From positions 1 to 6,639 of the forward strand of contig JACZVE010000184.1 in the NCBI GenBank assembly GCA_022572825.1: a DNA stretch of 6,639 bases. The letters are read 5' to 3'. Under the pieces are notes generated by a model. The model was not told the DNA's origin and did not search any database. It saw nothing but the letters and a program-made list of their open reading frames with translations. Made by a program: the position numbers and the translations under genes. The DNA is from SAR324 cluster bacterium (GTDB lineage Bacteria; SAR324; JACQKK01). Shown in pieces: positions 6,585 through 6,639 of the stretch. How positions within the stretch are numbered: the first letter of the stretch is position 1; the number at the start of each line of letters is the position of its first letter.

Positions 6585-6639
6585 GGGGAGGGGTGAGTCC
6601 GCCGGATCGAGCGACTTTGCTTTTGCCCTGCTGCCACGG

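Larger units (their letters stand above)
6217..6639. other. 423-base noncoding region upstream of the molybdoenzyme locus
   Basis: I see no credible gene here. The open frames give low-complexity Pro/Arg/Gly-rich translations of the hairpin repeats. The half nearest the locus (6217-6370) contains a candidate promoter, a possible leader hairpin and two overlapping palindromes, CAGGATCCTG (6320-6329) and CCTGCAGG (6326-6333). The distal half (6430-6600) is a cluster of C- and G-tract hairpins of the kind scattered between genes in GC-rich bacteria. Confidence 0.7.

Noticed and set aside
6344..6637. Minus-strand 97-codon frame over the hairpin cluster
   Set aside because: The translation is a Pro/Arg/Gly-rich product of the inverted repeats, with no domain and no plausible start context.

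Overview
The window is GC-rich and reads like a proteobacterium-type genome or metagenome contig; the lineage is inferred from base composition and protein style only. All convincing genes are on the minus strand, so transcription runs from the right end of the window to the left.

Region 1 (6639 to 6217) has no gene. It holds three GC-rich hairpins built on a GGGGAGGGG/CCCCTCCC theme (about 6450-6593), a possible promoter (perfect TTGACA box at 6359-6364) and a possible leader hairpin. Region 2 (6216 to 1700) is a two-gene complex iron-sulfur molybdoenzyme (CISM) locus. The first gene encodes one polypeptide that joins a four-cluster NrfC/DmsB/PsrB-type ferredoxin to an eight-helix NrfD/PsrC-type quinone-interacting membrane anchor. 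The second, 59 bases downstream, encodes a 951-residue bis-MGD molybdopterin oxidoreductase with an N-terminal [4Fe-4S] motif and a probable cysteine molybdenum ligand. Electrons would pass between molybdenum, the cubane clusters and the quinone pool. The catalytic subunit has no Tat signal, and the charge pattern of the membrane part places the ferredoxin domain inside, so the complex is predicted to face the cytoplasm. The layout recalls SoeABC, but the substrate cannot be read from the sequence.

Region 3 (1583 to 1299) is a 94-codon gene of unknown function with a good ribosome binding site. Region 4 (1123 to the left edge) is the oddest part. One continuous open frame starts as a glutathione S-transferase (thioredoxin fold plus the first helix of the all-alpha domain). 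At about residue 127-137 it becomes, in frame, the C-terminal half of a GlcD/YdiJ-type FAD-linked oxidase. Neither partner is complete, and leucine codon use changes at the join. That suggests an assembly chimera or an illegitimate recombination junction more than a working fusion protein. The genome left of about base 730 may therefore not belong with the rest of the window.
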